IMG/VR virus record: IMGVR_UViG_3300025872_000208
Location: 1 to 30,313 of that record
Source: a virus
Direction: 5' to 3' (one strand)
Length of the DNA stretch: 30,313 nt
The notes beneath the pieces were generated by a model, which was given only the letters and a program-made list of their open reading frames with translations, made no database searches and had not been told where the DNA came from. The translations under genes were made by a program, and so were the position numbers. This document shows positions 23,277-30,284 of the stretch, piece after piece. The stretch's first letter is position 1. Every line of letters begins with the position of its first letter.

Positions 23277-23290
23277 AACCATCAAATACC

Positions 23291-23485
23291 ATGAAATACC
23301 ATTGCAGAAACAAGGACGGCAAAGTCCTAAGTATCCACCGCAGCATCGAAGAAGCTCTGAGGTCCAAAGATGTCTGGAATCATACCATCGAACTGATTGG
23401 TATTACCGACGAGACCGGAAGGGTTCTTGAGGCCGATGAAATCTTCCAAGCCAAAGCCTCCGCTTGGCTGAAAGGTCTCCGATGA
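23291..23485 (+). CDS. small hypothetical protein upstream of the endolysin
   Basis: A 64-aa protein from the ATG at 23291 (leader CATCAAATACC, like that of the SSB-like gene at 29454). It is charged, with KYHCRNKDGKVLSIHRSIEE forming strands and a helix, and a C-terminal helix (EIFQAKASAWLKGLR). It overlaps the endolysin start (ATGA at 23482). It is not recognised; it could be a small regulator. Confidence 0.55.
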   Translation: MKYHCRNKDGKVLSIHRSIEEALRSKDVWNHTIELIGITDETGRVLEADEIFQAKASAWLKGLR

Positions 23486-23808
23486 ATCTGGGACCACTCA
23501 TCGCTGCTCTGATAACAGTCGAGTCCAACGGCAACGACACAGCAATCGGAGATGGTGGTCGAGCCATTGGCGCACTCCAGATCCACAAAGCGGTTGTGGT
23601 GGACGCCAACCGCATCGCTGGCACTAGCTACACCCACCAGCAAATGACCAACCGAATCGCGGCTCGTCGAGTTTGCGAGATCTATCTGAGCCGATACGCT
23701 GCGGGAAAGACCAACGAAGAAGCAGCGAGAATTTGGAACGGTGGCCCGACTGGTCACCAGAAGTCAGCGACCGTCAGCTATTGGAACAAAGTCAAAAAGC
23801 ATCTGTGA
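23482..23808 (+). CDS. small lytic transglycosylase-type endolysin
   Basis: A 108-aa protein. It carries the SLT/lysozyme-like signature: catalytic Glu14 followed by Ser15 (ITVESNGND), then GRAIGALQIHKAVV, the equivalent of the GLMQI block, and a closing ARIWNGGPTGHQ segment where transglycosylases have the NYN/GG motif. It probably cleaves glycan strands of the cell wall. No signal peptide or binding domain is present, so export would rely on the holin candidates at 9918-10270. At 108 aa it is short for the family. It lies about 13 kb from those membrane genes, in an early-type operon. Confidence 0.75.
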   Translation: MNLGPLIAALITVESNGNDTAIGDGGRAIGALQIHKAVVVDANRIAGTSYTHQQMTNRIAARRVCEIYLSRYAAGKTNEEAARIWNGGPTGHQKSATVSYWNKVKKHL

Positions 23809-23945
23809 AACCCAAGACCGTATTCCTAACCGAAAAGACCCACCAGAAGCTCAAAGAGCTATGCAATCAACAGGGAATCAAGCTGAACCACATTGTCGAC
23901 TTGATAGTCCGCGAATGGCTGGAGAAGAAGGAGGCCAAGCCGTGA
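23805..23945 (+). CDS. ribbon-helix-helix-like small protein
   Basis: A 46-aa protein from GTG 23805, overlapping the endolysin stop. A short basic strand (KPKTVFLTEKTHQKL) is followed by two helices (KELCNQQGIKLNHIVDLIVR), matching the length and layout of CopG/Arc-type ribbon-helix-helix DNA-binding proteins. These act as dimers on palindromic operators, so it is one candidate for a factor binding the repeated operator. This is inference from pattern only. Confidence 0.55.
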   Translation: MKPKTVFLTEKTHQKLKELCNQQGIKLNHIVDLIVREWLEKKEAKP

Positions 23946-24187
23946 GCGATACACCAAACCCAAACGTGTTTTTCCGAGGTGATGACATGGGAATCGGAAA
24001 CTTTCCAATCAAAGGAGGCAAAATTAGCAATCAACCAATCAACGACGGAGGATATTGGTTTGAGAAATTCAAAGAAGCCAATGAGCGCATCCAGCGGCTG
24101 GAGGAGGCGGGGGATGCGATGGTTGAAACCACAACGACACCTGCTGCTGATGCATGGCACAAAGCCAGAGGGGAGGCCAAGCCATGA
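23942..24187 (+). CDS. small early protein, paralogue A
   Basis: An 81-aa frame from GTG 23942 with a good Shine-Dalgarno sequence (AAGGAGG, 8 bases before); an ATG at 23988 is the alternative. The C-terminal part contains ANERIQRLEEAGDAM, also found in the next gene as ENERIHRLERAGDML. The first half is Gly/Asn-rich and probably flexible. Function is unknown. Confidence 0.5.
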   Translation: MSDTPNPNVFFRGDDMGIGNFPIKGGKISNQPINDGGYWFEKFKEANERIQRLEEAGDAMVETTTTPAADAWHKARGEAKP

Positions 24188-24471
24188 GCCATCATGTTCG
24201 TGACGCCACGAAAATGATCAGCAAAACCCCGCGCACAGACCGGCAGCCGTACATCACGGTTGGTTTCACCGAGTTCGTGAAGGCTGGCTTCGCCCGTCAG
24301 CTAGAGCGGCAACTGGCCGGAGCCAACAAGCGGATCGTCGAGCTGGAGAAGGAGAATGAACGCATCCACAGATTGGAACGTGCTGGGGATATGCTGTGCG
24401 CTGCTGCCGCCTTCCTAGGCTGGCATGGTGAGATTGAGCAATGGAACAGGGTGAAGGTGAGGAAGCCGTGA
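24184..24471 (+). CDS. small coiled-coil protein, paralogue B
   Basis: A 95-aa protein from the ATG at 24184 (GGGGAGG 6 bases upstream, ATGA overlap). Residues about 40-70 form a coiled coil (QLERQLAGANKRIVELEKEN) running into ERIHRLERAGDML, followed by AAAAFLGWHGEIEQWNRVK. It shares this module and its ribosome binding site context with the gene before, evidence of local duplication. Function unknown; similar coiled-coil proteins are common accessory genes in phages. Confidence 0.55.
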   Translation: MSHHVRDATKMISKTPRTDRQPYITVGFTEFVKAGFARQLERQLAGANKRIVELEKENERIHRLERAGDMLCAAAAFLGWHGEIEQWNRVKVRKP

Positions 24472-24686
24472 ACAACCCCATCGACCCTGCCGCATTCGTC
24501 TTCAAGCATAAGCGAACCGGACAAGTCGTCGTGGCACCCAGCGAGCGGTGGCATGAGTACTACGACAACAAGGAGAACTGGGAACACACCGCCAGCATCA
24601 ACGCCTGTCTTGCAATCCAATACATCCTGTCGGTCAAACCGAGGGAGCGGAACAGGTACCTGAGATCACTCACGGAGAAGAAATGA
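24468..24686 (+). CDS. small hypothetical early protein
   Basis: A 72-aa frame from GTG 24468, in the GTGA overlap typical of this operon and with AGGTGAGGA just upstream; an in-frame ATG at 24441 would add 9 residues. The protein has FKHKRTGQVVVAPSERWHEY and ends with SVKPRERNRYLRSLTEKK, basic and helical. Not recognised. Confidence 0.5.
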   Translation: MNNPIDPAAFVFKHKRTGQVVVAPSERWHEYYDNKENWEHTASINACLAIQYILSVKPRERNRYLRSLTEKK

Positions 24687-24907
24687 AACTGCGACCGATC
24701 AAATGGGTACTGTCACCGACCGACGACCATATGCTTTCGATGGAATGCACCGACATCGAAATCGTCGATGAGGGCGGCGGTGAATACGTCGAGGTGAGTC
24801 AATCGGCTGATGGCCACGGCAAGATCAGCATCAACCCCGAGGAATGGCCGATGATGCGTAAGGCCATCGACGATGCGATCAAGCAATGCAGGGATCTGAA
24901 GAAATGA
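24683..24907 (+). CDS. small acidic hypothetical protein
   Basis: A 74-aa acidic protein (TDIEIVDEGGGEYVEVSQSA, with a C-terminal helix EEWPMMRKAIDDAIKQC). ATGA overlaps at both ends. GGAGAAGAA precedes the ATG. Acidic small early proteins can be inhibitors of host enzymes, but nothing here is specific. Confidence 0.5.
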   Translation: MKLRPIKWVLSPTDDHMLSMECTDIEIVDEGGGEYVEVSQSADGHGKISINPEEWPMMRKAIDDAIKQCRDLKK

Positions 24908-25104
24908 AACTCCTACACGAGATGCCGGTCGATCATCCGGCGCGTAACACCGCTCTGGTCAACCTAGATGTCCGCATTCGCTGCCGACATACCAAGTCGA
25001 TGCGCGATCCGAGGACTTGGAAGATCAAGTCAGACACTTACAACCGTTTGAACGATAGCTGGCGGAACAACTTCGATTTCATTGTATATGAACAACAAAG
25101 TTAA
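24904..25104 (+). CDS. small basic hypothetical protein
   Basis: A 66-aa protein from the ATG at 24904, overlapping the preceding stop. It contains ALVNLDVRIRCRHTKSMRDP and ends NNFDFIVYEQQS. It is not recognised. Its end overlaps the next gene by 17 bp in another frame. Confidence 0.5.
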   Translation: MKLLHEMPVDHPARNTALVNLDVRIRCRHTKSMRDPRTWKIKSDTYNRLNDSWRNNFDFIVYEQQS

Positions 25105-25273
25105 TACATCATTTGAATTGGATTACAAAACACTTACAGCACTACAGAAAGAAGCAGAGAAACTCGGTTTCCGGTCTTGGGGAGCATACATCCGCCACGT
25201 CTTGGACTTTCACATCGTAACATTTCACCCAGAACTATTGAATGAGCATACTACAAACACTCGGACTAACTAA
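25088..25273 (+). CDS. small helix-rich protein, possible RHH type
   Basis: A 61-aa protein from the ATG at 25088, inside the end of the previous gene. An N-terminal strand (NNKVNTSFELDYKTL) and two helices (TALQKEAEKLGF, SWGAYIRHVLDFHI) recall ribbon-helix-helix proteins. The gene is more AT-rich than its neighbours. It overlaps the next gene by 32 bp. Confidence 0.45.
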   Translation: MNNKVNTSFELDYKTLTALQKEAEKLGFRSWGAYIRHVLDFHIVTFHPELLNEHTTNTRTN

Positions 25274-25514
25274 GGACGCAATCGCCAGATTGTTAGGTGT
25301 AACACAAGCACCAGTTCAACAACCGAAATCAACAACCGCACCAAAGAGCAGAAAGACATACAAGGGTCGAAAGCAATGGAAGATATCCAAAAGGGTGGTT
25401 GATGCCGTCAGAAATGAACCATCCAACAAGACGCTTGTAGAATTGTCCCATAAGTACAATGTCTCCGTTTACTGGGTCTGGTGTGTTCGTAAGAACAAAA
25501 TCCGAGTGAATTGA
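25242..25514 (+). CDS. helix-turn-helix protein
   Basis: A 90-aa basic protein. Residues 8-21 (GLTKDAIARLLGVT) and again about 57-88 (KTLVELSHKYNVSVYWVWCV) have helix-turn-helix spacing, separated by a Lys/Pro/Thr-rich linker (PKSTTAPKSRKTYKGRKQWK). It is likely DNA-binding and, within the early operon, a candidate regulator. The second element resembles sequence-specific HTH modules used with recombinases and transcription switches. The assignment is moderate. Confidence 0.5.
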   Translation: MSILQTLGLTKDAIARLLGVTQAPVQQPKSTTAPKSRKTYKGRKQWKISKRVVDAVRNEPSNKTLVELSHKYNVSVYWVWCVRKNKIRVN

Positions 25515-25570
25515 CCTAAATCCAGCGAGTGTGTCTTGATTGATGCTTCGTCTTATGCTTACTACCAACT

Positions 25571-26320
25571 GTGAACATCACACAACACCGCCGACGTGTC
25601 ATGGCGGTTGGTTGCAGCCATGGGAACCGAGCCAATCAAGATGCACTCGCTGCTGTGCTGTTATTCCGCGAGAGATTCAAACCGGACGAAGTGATCCATC
25701 TCGGAGACGCCTACGATCTTGCCGCATTGCGAACCGGATCACTCCGAGACCCTCAAGACTCGGACCAAGCAGATGACTATCTCGACGACATCGAACAGGG
25801 AGCCAAATTTCTAGACGATCTTAGGCCGACAGTCTTCACCATGGGAAACCATGATGAACGAGCAAAGAAGTATCTGAACCATCACAACGCTGTTGTCAGA
25901 GGATTCGCTGAAGCTGTATGGGAACGAATGTTGCAGCCTATTGAGAAACATTGTCATACATTTATCAAATACAATGATTGCCATGACAGATCGTTTTATC
26001 AGTTGGGCGGATTTAGATGGGGACACGGCGTCCTATTTGGTGAGAACTTCTTGCGTGATTCAGCCGAGACTTTTGGCAACTGCGTTGTGGCTCATGCTCA
26101 CAGAGCAGGTCAAGCGTCTGGAAGATCGAATGGAAATCCATTGGGCTTTTGCGTCGGTACTTTGGCAGACGTTCCTGCAATGGATTATGCCTCCAAGCGA
26201 CGATCAACCCTAGCTTGGTCCCATGGAATGGTCTTTGGTGAGTACACCGAGACATCCGCCAACCTTTACCTTCACCAATGGCCTCAGAACGAACAGAATT
26301 GGCGCCTGCCGAGCTTCTAA
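25571..26320 (+). CDS. metallophosphoesterase
   Basis: A 249-aa calcineurin-like phosphoesterase. Motifs are in order: VGCSHGN (residues 13-19), HLGDAYDLA (GD at 45-46), TMGNHDE (GNHD at 92-95), RWGHGVLF (His152) and VVAHAHRAG (His175, His177). The first motif normally has Asp-x-His, but here the Asp position is Cys15. GTG 25571 gives the full first strand; an ATG at 25601 would start just before it. Phage members of this family can be DNA phosphatases or nucleotide 2',3'-phosphodiesterases; which applies is unclear. Confidence 0.78.
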   Translation: MNITQHRRRVMAVGCSHGNRANQDALAAVLLFRERFKPDEVIHLGDAYDLAALRTGSLRDPQDSDQADDYLDDIEQGAKFLDDLRPTVFTMGNHDERAKKYLNHHNAVVRGFAEAVWERMLQPIEKHCHTFIKYNDCHDRSFYQLGGFRWGHGVLFGENFLRDSAETFGNCVVAHAHRAGQASGRSNGNPLGFCVGTLADVPAMDYASKRRSTLAWSHGMVFGEYTETSANLYLHQWPQNEQNWRLPSF

Positions 26321-26562
26321 AGCGGCTTAGGCTCGCGATAGCCAACCAACCAGAAGAAGTCCCAAAAGGCTGGCATACAGCCAACCAATGGGCCGAGATC
26401 TGGAACATCACGCCAAATGCTGCTGGAATCGTTCTCTCACGATCAGTTCGCATCGGAGAGATGGAGTCCAAGAAGTTCCGCATACTTTGCGGTAACCGTG
26501 GAGCTTATCCCACACCGCATTACCGTCCAACCAATGAAATACAGATCAAAAGCCAACCCTAA
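26278..26562 (+). CDS. winged-helix-like small protein
   Basis: A 94-aa protein overlapping the metallophosphoesterase gene by 43 bp. It has an N-terminal helix (LAPAELLKRLRLAIANQ), then WHTANQWAEIWNITPNAAGI, a helix-turn-helix pattern, and a wing-like strand pair (IGEMESKKFRILCGNRG). It is probably DNA-binding. Its role is unknown; it is a further candidate for early regulation. Confidence 0.5.
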   Translation: MASERTELAPAELLKRLRLAIANQPEEVPKGWHTANQWAEIWNITPNAAGIVLSRSVRIGEMESKKFRILCGNRGAYPTPHYRPTNEIQIKSQP

Positions 26563-26716
26563 GGTTGCAGTCGAGTTTGTCTCCGAAGCCCAACTCCGCA
26601 TCGGAGAGACCAAGAGACTTGCCGTCATCTACCAGCGCGACGGATACACCTACGTCAGACCGAAAGCAGAGTTCTTCGACAAGTTTGTGCTGGACGAGAA
26701 ACCGATCCCGAGTTAG
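26534..26716 (+). CDS. small beta-rich hypothetical protein
   Basis: A 60-aa protein from the ATG at 26534, overlapping the previous gene by 29 bp. MKYRSKANPKVAVEFVSEAQ and LAVIYQRDGYTYVRPKAEFF suggest a small beta-barrel. It is the last gene before a 150-bp non-coding gap. Not recognised. Confidence 0.5.
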   Translation: MKYRSKANPKVAVEFVSEAQLRIGETKRLAVIYQRDGYTYVRPKAEFFDKFVLDEKPIPS

Positions 26717-26788
26717 ACCTATCCCTGTCGCTGCGAGCCGTGAGAAGCCAGCAGCGGTGCAAAAGATAATCCATGTTAAACCATTTCG

Positions 26789-26854
26789 ATCCCCCTCGCA
26801 CCGTGCATGTCCCGTCGATTATCCGGGAGTTCTCACCACGGTGCGTAGGGGGAT
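26789..26854 (+). terminator. long hairpin between the small-gene operon and the HNH/replication genes
   Basis: ATCCCCCTCGCACCGTG (26789-26805) pairs with CACGGTGCGTAGGGGGAT (26837-26854) along 17 bp with one bulged A. A second stem TCCCG/CGGGA (26810-26814 with 26824-26828) forms inside the loop. TTT follows directly. It may end the preceding transcription unit, or be a regulatory leader of the HNH gene that begins 13 bases later. The U-run is short, so the terminator call is provisional. Confidence 0.55.
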
Positions 26855-26866
26855 TTTGGCTTCAAC

Positions 26867-27355
26867 ATGACATACTCAGAAAAGCTCCAAGATCCTAGGT
26901 GGCAGAAAAAGCGGCTCGAAATCATGTCTAGAGACGCATTTGCATGCCGCAAATGCCAATCAAAGACAAACAGCCTAACGGTTCATCACTTCTATTATGT
27001 AGCAAGAAGGAATCCGTGGGAATATCCACGCAATTCAATGGTGACAATTTGCAGAGACTGTCATCGGGAGGCTCACAAAGACGATTCAAGCCTGAGATTG
27101 GATTTTTTCAATTCGTGGGAAACCAGTGCAGGAATTGAAATCGCGAGGCAAATTTCGATGGTTGAGCAGGACATTAACCATGATGAAGGATGCTTATTTT
27201 TCATTGAAAGAGCCGCATACGAAATTGGATGGCCACCTTTCGAAATTCTGCATCTTTTGAAAGACGCCGCTGAACATGGAATAATGACAGATGAATGGCT
27301 TATGAACTTAAGGAAGCAAATTCCTTCTAGTGATATTGAGGAAAACGAACAATGA
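26867..27355 (+). CDS. HNH endonuclease-like protein
   Basis: A 162-aa protein. Residues about 10-75 hold an HNH fold: DPRWQKKRLEIMSRDAFACR, then CRKCQ, LTVHHFYYVARR (the paired His) and ICRDCHREAHK, with two CxxC pairs for structural zinc. The C-terminal 85 residues are helical and acidic, not part of the nuclease. It stands just before the replication initiator and overlaps it (ATGA at 27352). HNH proteins in phages may be homing endonucleases, host-DNA nucleases or packaging helpers; which is not clear here. Confidence 0.72.
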   Translation: MTYSEKLQDPRWQKKRLEIMSRDAFACRKCQSKTNSLTVHHFYYVARRNPWEYPRNSMVTICRDCHREAHKDDSSLRLDFFNSWETSAGIEIARQISMVEQDINHDEGCLFFIERAAYEIGWPPFEILHLLKDAAEHGIMTDEWLMNLRKQIPSSDIEENEQ

Positions 27356-28086
27356 GAATTAGATCTATTAAACCAGAGTTCTGGGAATCTGAAAGTCTCG
27401 GGAGAGTATCAAGAGAAGCTAGGCTCCTTTTCATCGGACTCTTCTCATGTTGCGATGATGTCGGGAGGGCTCGCGCATCCTCGCGACTCCTCGCGAGCCG
27501 TCTTTTCCCTTACGATGATGACGCTTTCAAGAAGCTTCCAGCGTGGATTGCTGAACTTGAAAGGGAGGGTTGCGTTCGGCTCTATCAGGTTGCCGGTGAA
27601 TCATATCTGGATATCCCAAAATGGCTGAATCACCAGAAAATCGACAAACCTTCGGCGTCCAAGCTCCCGGCATTCGACGATACTCGCGAGGATTCGCGAG
27701 GATTCGAGAAAAATAGCCTTGGAACAGGGAACAGGGAAGAGGAACAGGGAAAGGAACAGGAGACATTCTTCGTTTCGGAGGTTCCCGTGAAACCTCTTTG
27801 GGGTGTTAAGTTTGGATTGATGCTTCCAGAGAATCTGCAGACTGATGAATGCCTTTCGGCTCTTGAGACTTGGCTTGCTTATAAAGCTGAACGAAAACAA
27901 GGATATAAGCGAATCGGATTATCCGAAGCTCTTAAATCTTGGTCGAAGGAATTTAACAAAGACACATTCCCGTCTGCCGTCATTAACTCCATTGCTAATA
28001 ATTATCAGGGTCTATTTGCTCCGAGAGCTGCACTTCAAATTCAAACTCCTCAGAAAAAGGAACTCGACTGGAGGGATAGCCTGTGA
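27352..28086 (+). CDS. replication initiator (lambda O / DnaD-like)
   Basis: A 244-aa protein. The N-terminus (MRIRSIKPEFWESESLGRVS, REARLLFIGLFSCCDDVGRA) is the winged-helix start typical of phage replication initiation and helicase-loading proteins. A low-complexity charged linker (residues about 108-140) separates it from a helical C-terminal domain that could contact the helicase (ALETWLAYKAERKQGYKRIG, LKSWSKEFNKDTF). The linker is encoded by iteron-like repeats (27685-27760), the arrangement seen for ori inside lambda gene O. The helicase gene follows with a GTGA overlap. Confidence 0.72.
   Translation: MRIRSIKPEFWESESLGRVSREARLLFIGLFSCCDDVGRARASSRLLASRLFPYDDDAFKKLPAWIAELEREGCVRLYQVAGESYLDIPKWLNHQKIDKPSASKLPAFDDTREDSRGFEKNSLGTGNREEEQGKEQETFFVSEVPVKPLWGVKFGLMLPENLQTDECLSALETWLAYKAERKQGYKRIGLSEALKSWSKEFNKDTFPSAVINSIANNYQGLFAPRAALQIQTPQKKELDWRDSL
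27685..27760 (+). repeat. iteron-like repeats inside the initiator gene (candidate ori)
   Basis: CGCGAGGATT occurs twice back to back at 27685 and 27695. GGAACAGG occurs four times at 27721, 27728, 27741 and 27753. A short A-rich stretch lies between the two arrays. All are on the same strand within 76 bp of the linker-coding part of the initiator gene. In lambda-type phages the initiator binds iterons inside its own gene. Confidence 0.55.
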
Positions 28087-29378
28087 GCAGCCCATACTTC
28101 TCGGAAGAAGACGAGTTCGGTTTAATCGGAGCTTGTTTGACTGGAACTCTGGACACTTGCGCTGATGCGCTCGCTGAAGTCCGAAGCGACTGGATCGAAC
28201 ATCAATCGCTCAAAGACACCTACGAGGTAATTCGTTCGCTGACTCAACAGAACCGCGCACCAAGCCTTCCTGAGCTTGGGAAGGAATGGAAGAAGCTGAA
28301 CGGCAACCAGCCCATCCCTTTCGAGGACTGGAACAAAGCGATGGAAGTCTGTCCGTCACCGGCAAACCTTCCATACTACGTCAAAGGCATAGCAGAAGCC
28401 GCTCACCGTCGCCAGCTAAGGCTCGCAGGAGACCGCCTTATACGCGAGTCCGCTGTCCTGACACTTCCGACAGATCAAATCGTCTCTAATGCCGAAGCAG
28501 GACTCAGCATTGAGGTCTCTAGGGAGACTCTCTCAACGTCAAAACAGGTCGCGGGGTCGTTCATCGACGCGATGCAGGAAAGATTCAGCCGAAAAGGCAC
28601 GCTCTCGGGAGTGACCACTGGCTTCCATTGGCTCGACGACAAGACCGATGGTTTGCAGCACGGTGAGCTTGCCATAATTGCGGCTCGTCCATCTATAGGT
28701 AAAACGGCAATCGCCATCGCCATTGCCGAAGCAGCAGCGGTCAGAGCTAAGATCCCAACGCTGTTCATTTCGCTTGAGATGTCGAAGGAGGCGATCTTCA
28801 GACGATCCGTCGCATCTATCGGGAGCGTTCCAATGCAGAACCTTAAGAGCGGAAACCTCAACGAGGGGGATATGCGCTCAATGAGCCAAGCATCTGCAAA
28901 GCTCGCAAGCAGTCCGCTCTGGTTCTTGGATGGCTCAAGTTCTCAAAGCATCGCCAGCATCACCGCCAATATCCGCAGAGCAGTGCGAAAACACAAAGTG
29001 CGGCTTGTGATTATAGACTATCTCCAGAAGGTAAAGGCAGCCGAGAAGTCCGAAAAACGCACCTATGAAGTCGCAGAGGTCAGCGGTAAGCTCAAAGACA
29101 TTGCAGTCCAGACCGGAGTGGCTCTGCTATCATTAGCTCAGTTGAACCGAGAGAACGAGAAGGACAAAGGCAGACAACCTCGTCTGACTGATCTAGCGGA
29201 CTCCGGTCAGATCGAACGTGACGCTGACCTTGTGATGCTACTAGACCGAGATCGAAAGCAGTCGAAAGGTGAAGCCTCAATCGTCATCGCAAAGCAACGC
29301 GACGGTGAGTGTGGCCTAGTCAAGCTTTGGTATGATGGGCAATTCTGCAGGTTCTCAGAGCCTCCCATAGATACCTAA
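28083..29378 (+). CDS. DnaB-like replicative helicase
   Basis: A 431-aa helicase that would unwind DNA at the replication fork as a hexamer. The N-terminal domain (1-110) is shorter than in host DnaB. The RecA-like core has GVTTGFHWLDDKTDGLQHGE, Walker A at 201-208 (ARPSIGKT), TLFISLEMSKEAI, Walker B at 309-314 (VIIDYL), LLSLAQLNRE, and the closing DSGQIERDADLVMLLDR. All key motifs are intact. The GTG at 28083 overlaps the initiator stop. No primase domain is present, so priming would use the host enzyme. Confidence 0.9.
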   Translation: MSSPYFSEEDEFGLIGACLTGTLDTCADALAEVRSDWIEHQSLKDTYEVIRSLTQQNRAPSLPELGKEWKKLNGNQPIPFEDWNKAMEVCPSPANLPYYVKGIAEAAHRRQLRLAGDRLIRESAVLTLPTDQIVSNAEAGLSIEVSRETLSTSKQVAGSFIDAMQERFSRKGTLSGVTTGFHWLDDKTDGLQHGELAIIAARPSIGKTAIAIAIAEAAAVRAKIPTLFISLEMSKEAIFRRSVASIGSVPMQNLKSGNLNEGDMRSMSQASAKLASSPLWFLDGSSSQSIASITANIRRAVRKHKVRLVIIDYLQKVKAAEKSEKRTYEVAEVSGKLKDIAVQTGVALLSLAQLNRENEKDKGRQPRLTDLADSGQIERDADLVMLLDRDRKQSKGEASIVIAKQRDGECGLVKLWYDGQFCRFSEPPIDT

Positions 29379-29380
29379 AT

Positions 29381-29420
29381 CCCAACGCTGGGTTGACACC
29401 ATAAACAAAGTCTGTAAACT
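29381..29420 (+). promoter_or_regulatory. promoter with operator, site 3, before the SSB-like gene
   Basis: CCCAACGCTGGGTT (29381-29394) is the central part of the operator found at sites 1 and 2, with one centre change. Here it overlaps the start of TTGACA (29393-29398), a perfect -35 box. TAAACT (29415-29420) lies 16 bp further as the -10. Operator placement therefore differs from sites 1 and 2, which suggests the regulator may have a different effect here. Confidence 0.6.
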
Positions 29421-29453
29421 GCCTCTCGACGGTACAAATCCCCCACAAATACC

Positions 29454-29744
29454 ATGGTAATCGGAAAGATTGACGTTACGAAGGTCGATAAGACCCATCT
29501 ATTCAAAGGCAAGTCTGGAACCTACCTCGACATTGCTTTAATCCCCAACAAGACCGGACGCGACCAATACGGTAATGATGGAATGGTCGTTCAGTCCGTC
29601 TCAAAAGCAGCAAGACAAGAAGGCAAGAAAGGTCCGATCCTTGGCAATTATGTCGACATGGACCAACGCGATAAGCCGCAGACCAAAGCAAAGCCGGTCT
29701 CCGCAAATGACCCCATCGGACCTGAAGACGACATCCCGTTCTGA
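29454..29744 (+). CDS. single-stranded DNA-binding protein-like
   Basis: A 96-aa protein. An OB-like run of strands (VIGKIDVTKVDKTHLFKGKS, TYLDIALIPNK, GMVVQSVSKAAR) is followed by a flexible, Lys/Pro-rich segment and an acidic tip EDDIPF, the peptide SSB proteins use to recruit partner enzymes. This fits a phage SSB covering replication and recombination intermediates. It is shorter than bacterial SSB (about 170 aa), but small phage versions are known. The leader is ACAAATACCATG. It follows the helicase and operator site 3. Confidence 0.7.
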   Translation: MVIGKIDVTKVDKTHLFKGKSGTYLDIALIPNKTGRDQYGNDGMVVQSVSKAARQEGKKGPILGNYVDMDQRDKPQTKAKPVSANDPIGPEDDIPF

Positions 29745-29752
29745 TATACCTT

Positions 29753-30196
29753 ATGGCACGCAACCGTTATCTATGTAAGAAGGTCGAAGAAGGTGATATT
29801 GACCGTCTCGACCCACTCGAAACGCAAGCAAGAATCACACTCCTAAGCCAAGCACCGAATATCATTACAAGTGCCATTGCCAAAGGCTGGATCTCTTATC
29901 CAACCAAGACAAAGGTGCAAGACGACAACTCCGAATCAATGACTTGGTTATTGCGATACGATTGCGAGCGAGCTTATCACAACAGACAGAAGGGGATGTC
30001 ATACCGAGACATTGCCAAGATGCTGGGTGTCGGACTCTCTCGCGTTACCCACATCTTGCATCGCGGAGAATCCATCGTGTTGGAACGCAAGCTCAATGAC
30101 ATCGGTGTCAAACCAATAAGCGTTCCCGATAAAGCAACTGTAAAGAAGCACACCAGCACAAGCAAGAGCAGCATTAACAAGCGCAAGCGTTTGTGA
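29753..30196 (+). CDS. helix-turn-helix regulator, sigma-like or late activator candidate
   Basis: A 147-aa protein with a clear helix-turn-helix at 81-104 (GMSYRDIAKMLGVGLSRVTH). The N-terminal 75 residues are helical and acidic-basic mixed; the last 30 residues are strongly basic (HTSTSKSSINKRKRL). The motif resembles region 4 of sigma factors and small phage transcription regulators. Being the last gene before the wrap-around to the late operon, it is a good candidate for the factor that switches on late genes. That role is inferred from position. Confidence 0.6.
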   Translation: MARNRYLCKKVEEGDIDRLDPLETQARITLLSQAPNIITSAIAKGWISYPTKTKVQDDNSESMTWLLRYDCERAYHNRQKGMSYRDIAKMLGVGLSRVTHILHRGESIVLERKLNDIGVKPISVPDKATVKKHTSTSKSSINKRKRL

Positions 30197-30239
30197 TTTA
30201 TCAATATCAAATGTCACTGTTTGTTATGTTGTTTCATTG

Positions 30240-30272
30240 CCTAATCGCAAGCCATATACCGTTTGCGTTAGG
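30240..30272 (+). other. hairpin before the genome junction
   Basis: CCTAATCGCAA (30240-30250) pairs with TTGCGTTAGG (30263-30272) over 10 bp with one bulged base. GGAGG overlaps its 3' side (30271-30275), so folding of the stem could hide or expose the ribosome binding site for the frame at 30285. The rest of the 30197-30284 gap holds an AT-rich stretch without a gene. Confidence 0.45.
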
Positions 30273-30284
30273 AGGCTCCCGTCA

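Noticed and set aside
23106-23290. The two GC hairpin repeats as a CRISPR array.
   Set aside because: There are only two copies, with differing loop sequence, and no cas genes; the Cas4-like protein is paired with RecT, not with CRISPR genes.
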